64,000 nt of DNA, taken from the NCBI GenBank assembly GCA_023386235.1, contig JAEWKC010000018.1:62001-126000 (forward strand), in the 5' to 3' direction. Positions 61,765-64,000 of this stretch are shown in pieces. The notes below the pieces were generated by a model. That model did not search any database and was not told the DNA's origin. It worked only from the letters and a program-made list of their open reading frames with translations. The DNA is from Bacteroidota bacterium. Lineage in GTDB: Bacteria; Bacteroidota; Bacteroidia; Chitinophagales; Chitinophagaceae. Position 1 is the stretch's first letter. Every line of letters begins with the position of its first letter. A program made the position numbers and the translations under genes.

Positions 61765-62127
61765 ATGCCTATAGCCAACGCATATCTCATTATTCAAGAC
61801 TTAGAGCAATTCATCGCTTTTACTGAAGCTGTTTTTGGGGCCAGGCTGATTAAAAAGAAAATGCGCGAAAACGGCAGCATAGCACATGCTGAAATAATTA
61901 TTGGCAAATCGGTAATAATGGCTACAGAACCCTCTGACAGCACTCATTATTTTCCCGCATCTATGTATGTATACGTAGCCGATTGCGACAAGGTCTTTAA
62001 CAAAGCTGTGGAAATGCAGGCGCAAATAGTTATGGAGCCTGTATCTAAGCCCGAAGACGAGGAAAGATACGGCGCAGTAAAGGATAGCAACGGAAACGTT
62101 TGGTGGATTACCGGAAAATTGCTTTAA
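61765..62127 (+). CDS. VOC-superfamily protein (glyoxalase-like, PhnB type)
   Basis: A 120-residue vicinal-oxygen-chelate fold protein: AYLIIQDLEQFIAFTEAVFGARL at the start (in pieces LEQFIAFTEAVFGA), GSIAHAEIIIGKSVIM, MYVYVADCDKVFNKAVE and DEERYGAVKDSNGNVWWI. The DEERYG...D.NGNxW pattern is typical of the PhnB/YdeN-like group, whose reactions are mostly unknown. The frame opens at 61666 inside the previous gene, but the ATG at 61765 gives the normal start. TATTTTTG sits only five bases before the ATG. Confidence 0.85.
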   Translation: MPIANAYLIIQDLEQFIAFTEAVFGARLIKKKMRENGSIAHAEIIIGKSVIMATEPSDSTHYFPASMYVYVADCDKVFNKAVEMQAQIVMEPVSKPEDEERYGAVKDSNGNVWWITGKLL

Positions 62128-62161
62128 TAGCGCATACAGTACAGTTGAATTGTACTATTCA

Positions 62162-64000
62162 CTACATCAATTCAATTTCAATTTTATCTTTCTGTTTTTT
62201 ATCTGCGGAAACGGCTTCAATGGTATTTACGCCCGCCTGCAGCACAATGTTGTTCCACACAAAAGTTCCATAGCCGTCGTTGTTTTTTTTGCCGATACTT
62301 TTTCCGTTCACAATCAGTTCAACGGCAGGCATATTGGAAAATATTTTGAATGATTGCTGCGCGTTGGTTCTCTGCGCGTTTCTTCGTTCGGCTATGTAAA
62401 CAAACTTATCTTTTTCGTTCCAATTGGCTTTGTAAAAATAAAAAGCATCTTTTTTAACCGACCGGTCAATCGACACCAAACCTTTATCGTTAATTCCGTC
62501 TCGTTCACCTTCGGTGCGATGCGCCGCGTAAAAATCGAACATTACCCATACATACGTTCCCCAGAAATAGTTGTTATCGTTCATTTCTTTCCAATGCACT
62601 TCGTGAAAATGCGTCTGCCAGTTTTCCGGGTGCCACATACTATTTGCAACCGGCTTTTTCAAAGAATCCTGTTGGTGGTATGAACTTGCGCCTGCGCCGT
62701 ATTCCGAAACGCCAAGCTTCAGCTGCGGATGCTGTGTGCGCATCTGCCTGCCCCACTTGCCTATATCTTCCGGCGCGCCTCCGTACCAGCCAAAATATTG
62801 ATTAAAGGCGATAAGGCCTGTAATAAAATTGAGGGTGCCATTCTGATTGCTTGCCGAAACCGTTAAACGACCCGGATCATCGGTTTTGGCCTGAACATTC
62901 AGCTCCTTCACATACTCCACCGGGTTGTCTCCTTGTTCTTTCAATTCGTTGAATAAACCCCAAAACAAAATAGAGGGATGATTATAGAGCTGTTCTATCA
63001 TTTCTGCAAGCTGGGTTTTACCGTTTTCTTTAAATCGTTGAGAGTTTACAAAGCCTTTGTCGCGATAGCCTCCGGGACCCACAAACGGTATTTCCGACCA
63101 GACAATGAGCCCAGCTTTATCACACAAATACAAAAAATAAGGGTCGTGCGGGTAATGCGTTAATCGAACGGAATTGATACCCATTTCCAGCATTAGATCA
63201 ATATCCTTTTGCATCTGTTCACGATGAATGGCATTGCCCACCCCGGCAAAATCCTGGTGCCTTCCAACGCCTCTCAGCTGAAGCGGCTTGCCATTTAACC
63301 AAAACCGGTTATCATTATCCACTTCAAAATAGCGCAGGCCAAAGGTTTGCTCTACTTTATCGTTATCAAATACGATTTCGGCTGTATAAAGATGCGGGTC
63401 TTGCAGCCCATTCCATAAACGTGGTTTTTTAATTGAGAATGGCAGTTGTACGGTCTGCACATCGGCATTTCCCGATATGTTTTTTTCTTGCGAAGCCAGC
63501 CGTTTGCCCTGCCCGTCTTTCAGATTTACGCTAAGTTTACCATTGCCTTGTACAGATACCTGTACGATGATTTCGGCATTGTTTCCATCCACTTTTTCCT
63601 GAATGATACGCACCCCATTGGAAGCATATTTTTGCAATGAAATATGATTTTTAGGCAGTACTAAAAGATTAACATCTCTGTATATTCCGCCATAGAAATT
63701 AAAATCGCCCAGCAAGGGCATGATACCCAGATCAAGCGCGTTGCTTACCCTGACTTCAATGGTATTGTTTTTTCCAAAATACAAATATTCAGAAATATCA
63801 AATCCAAAGGCTGTATATCCGCCAAAATGTTCGCCCGCCAATTTCCCGTTCACAAAAACCGATGCTGTATGATTTACGGCTCCGAAACGCAGGAAAACAG
63901 TATTGCCTTTCCAGGTTTCTGGCACCGAAATGGTTTTGCGATAATTACCAAAACCACGGTAATAGTCCGGCTTCCCGCTAAGCGCGTCTAAGTTCCAGGT
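62162..64000 (-). CDS. GH2 glycosidase, C-terminal part (start lies beyond the window)
   Basis: At least 612 residues of a family GH2 enzyme. The frame continues past the ATG at 63925 to the window edge, with WNLDALSGKPDYYRGFGNY upstream, so the true N-terminus is outside. Visible parts: the jelly-roll domain (RFGAVNHTASVFVNGKLAGEH in pieces), Ig-like domain, TIM barrel with SVRLTHYPHDPYFLYLCDK, acid/base Glu in LFWGLFNELKEQ and candidate nucleophile Glu in GVSEYGAGAS, then a C-terminal Ig-like domain. Family members are beta-galactosidases, glucuronidases or mannosidases; the exact activity is not shown. Confidence 0.87.
   Translation of the reverse strand, partial: TWNLDALSGKPDYYRGFGNYRKTISVPETWKGNTVFLRFGAVNHTASVFVNGKLAGEHFGGYTAFGFDISEYLYFGKNNTIEVRVSNALDLGIMPLLGDFNFYGGIYRDVNLLVLPKNHISLQKYASNGVRIIQEKVDGNNAEIIVQVSVQGNGKLSVNLKDGQGKRLASQEKNISGNADVQTVQLPFSIKKPRLWNGLQDPHLYTAEIVFDNDKVEQTFGLRYFEVDNDNRFWLNGKPLQLRGVGRHQDFAGVGNAIHREQMQKDIDLMLEMGINSVRLTHYPHDPYFLYLCDKAGLIVWSEIPFVGPGGYRDKGFVNSQRFKENGKTQLAEMIEQLYNHPSILFWGLFNELKEQGDNPVEYVKELNVQAKTDDPGRLTVSASNQNGTLNFITGLIAFNQYFGWYGGAPEDIGKWGRQMRTQHPQLKLGVSEYGAGASSYHQQDSLKKPVANSMWHPENWQTHFHEVHWKEMNDNNYFWGTYVWVMFDFYAAHRTEGERDGINDKGLVSIDRSVKKDAFYFYKANWNEKDKFVYIAERRNAQRTNAQQSFKIFSNMPAVELIVNGKSIGKKNNDGYGTFVWNNIVLQAGVNTIEAVSADKKQKDKIEIELM

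Overview
The window reads as a chromosomal segment of a member of the Bacteroidota, most likely Chitinophagaceae (order Chitinophagales). The reasons are the gene types (GT117/DUF2723 protein, GH95, GH29 and GH2 glycosidases, YtxJ, a class II LysS, a DAP-type Mpl ligase, a membrane pyrophosphatase with a Bacteroidota-like core), the AT-rich intergenic DNA, and promoters of the form TTTG-N19-TAnnTTTG. The genus is not determined.

Region by region. (1) 1-511: the 5' end of phoH and a tRNA-Lys. (2) 548-3135: a gene graveyard. An AraC regulator has an in-frame amber codon, a TIM-barrel sugar isomerase-like gene has lost its reading frame after three codons, and an oxidoreductase and a xylulokinase-like gene are both cut at one junction near 2650. 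Together they look like a dead sugar-catabolism locus. (3) 3264-8489: a DPP-IV-type peptidase, a membrane pyrophosphatase with a strong terminator, and a DUF2383 protein. (4) 8562-21368: a full L-fucose locus. A LacI-type regulator is divergent from a long co-directional run: secreted sulfatase, GH95 alpha-L-fucosidase, fucose isomerase, class II aldolase, FGGY kinase, FucP symporter, aldehyde dehydrogenase and a sugar mutarotase. The set liberates fucose outside the cytoplasm, imports it, and converts it to DHAP and lactate. No SusC/SusD pair is present. (5) 21437-30360: tRNA-Arg, a TPR protein, a hydrolase, a TPR histidine kinase with its LuxR-type response regulator, a GH2 enzyme, an acyl-CoA reductase and a ferredoxin. 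(6) 30566-31812: asd, preceded by a leader with a consensus promoter, short ORFs rich in aspartate-family codons, and a terminator abutting the gene; this looks like a transcription attenuator. (7) 31889-39322: a DNA glycosylase, stress-type small genes, a quinone-reductase/UbiA fusion, DUF72, a membrane-protein/winged-helix operon and a polytopic membrane gene that share an identical palindromic operator, and an outer-membrane beta-barrel protein. (8) 39552-55655: lysS, a repeat-rich gap, a CPA2 antiporter, a GH29 fucosidase with a duplicated C-terminal unit, dnaG, aroK, recQ, an M28 peptidase, an exonuclease, mpl, ytxJ and ugd. (9) 55811-64000: a DUF2723 membrane glycosyltransferase, pgi, two small genes and a GH2 gene that runs off the edge.

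The most promising points for follow-up are the asd leader, the shared palindrome around the winged-helix regulator, the flavodoxin-fold/UbiA fusion, the variant zinc site of the fucose-locus aldolase, and the four adjacent broken genes.
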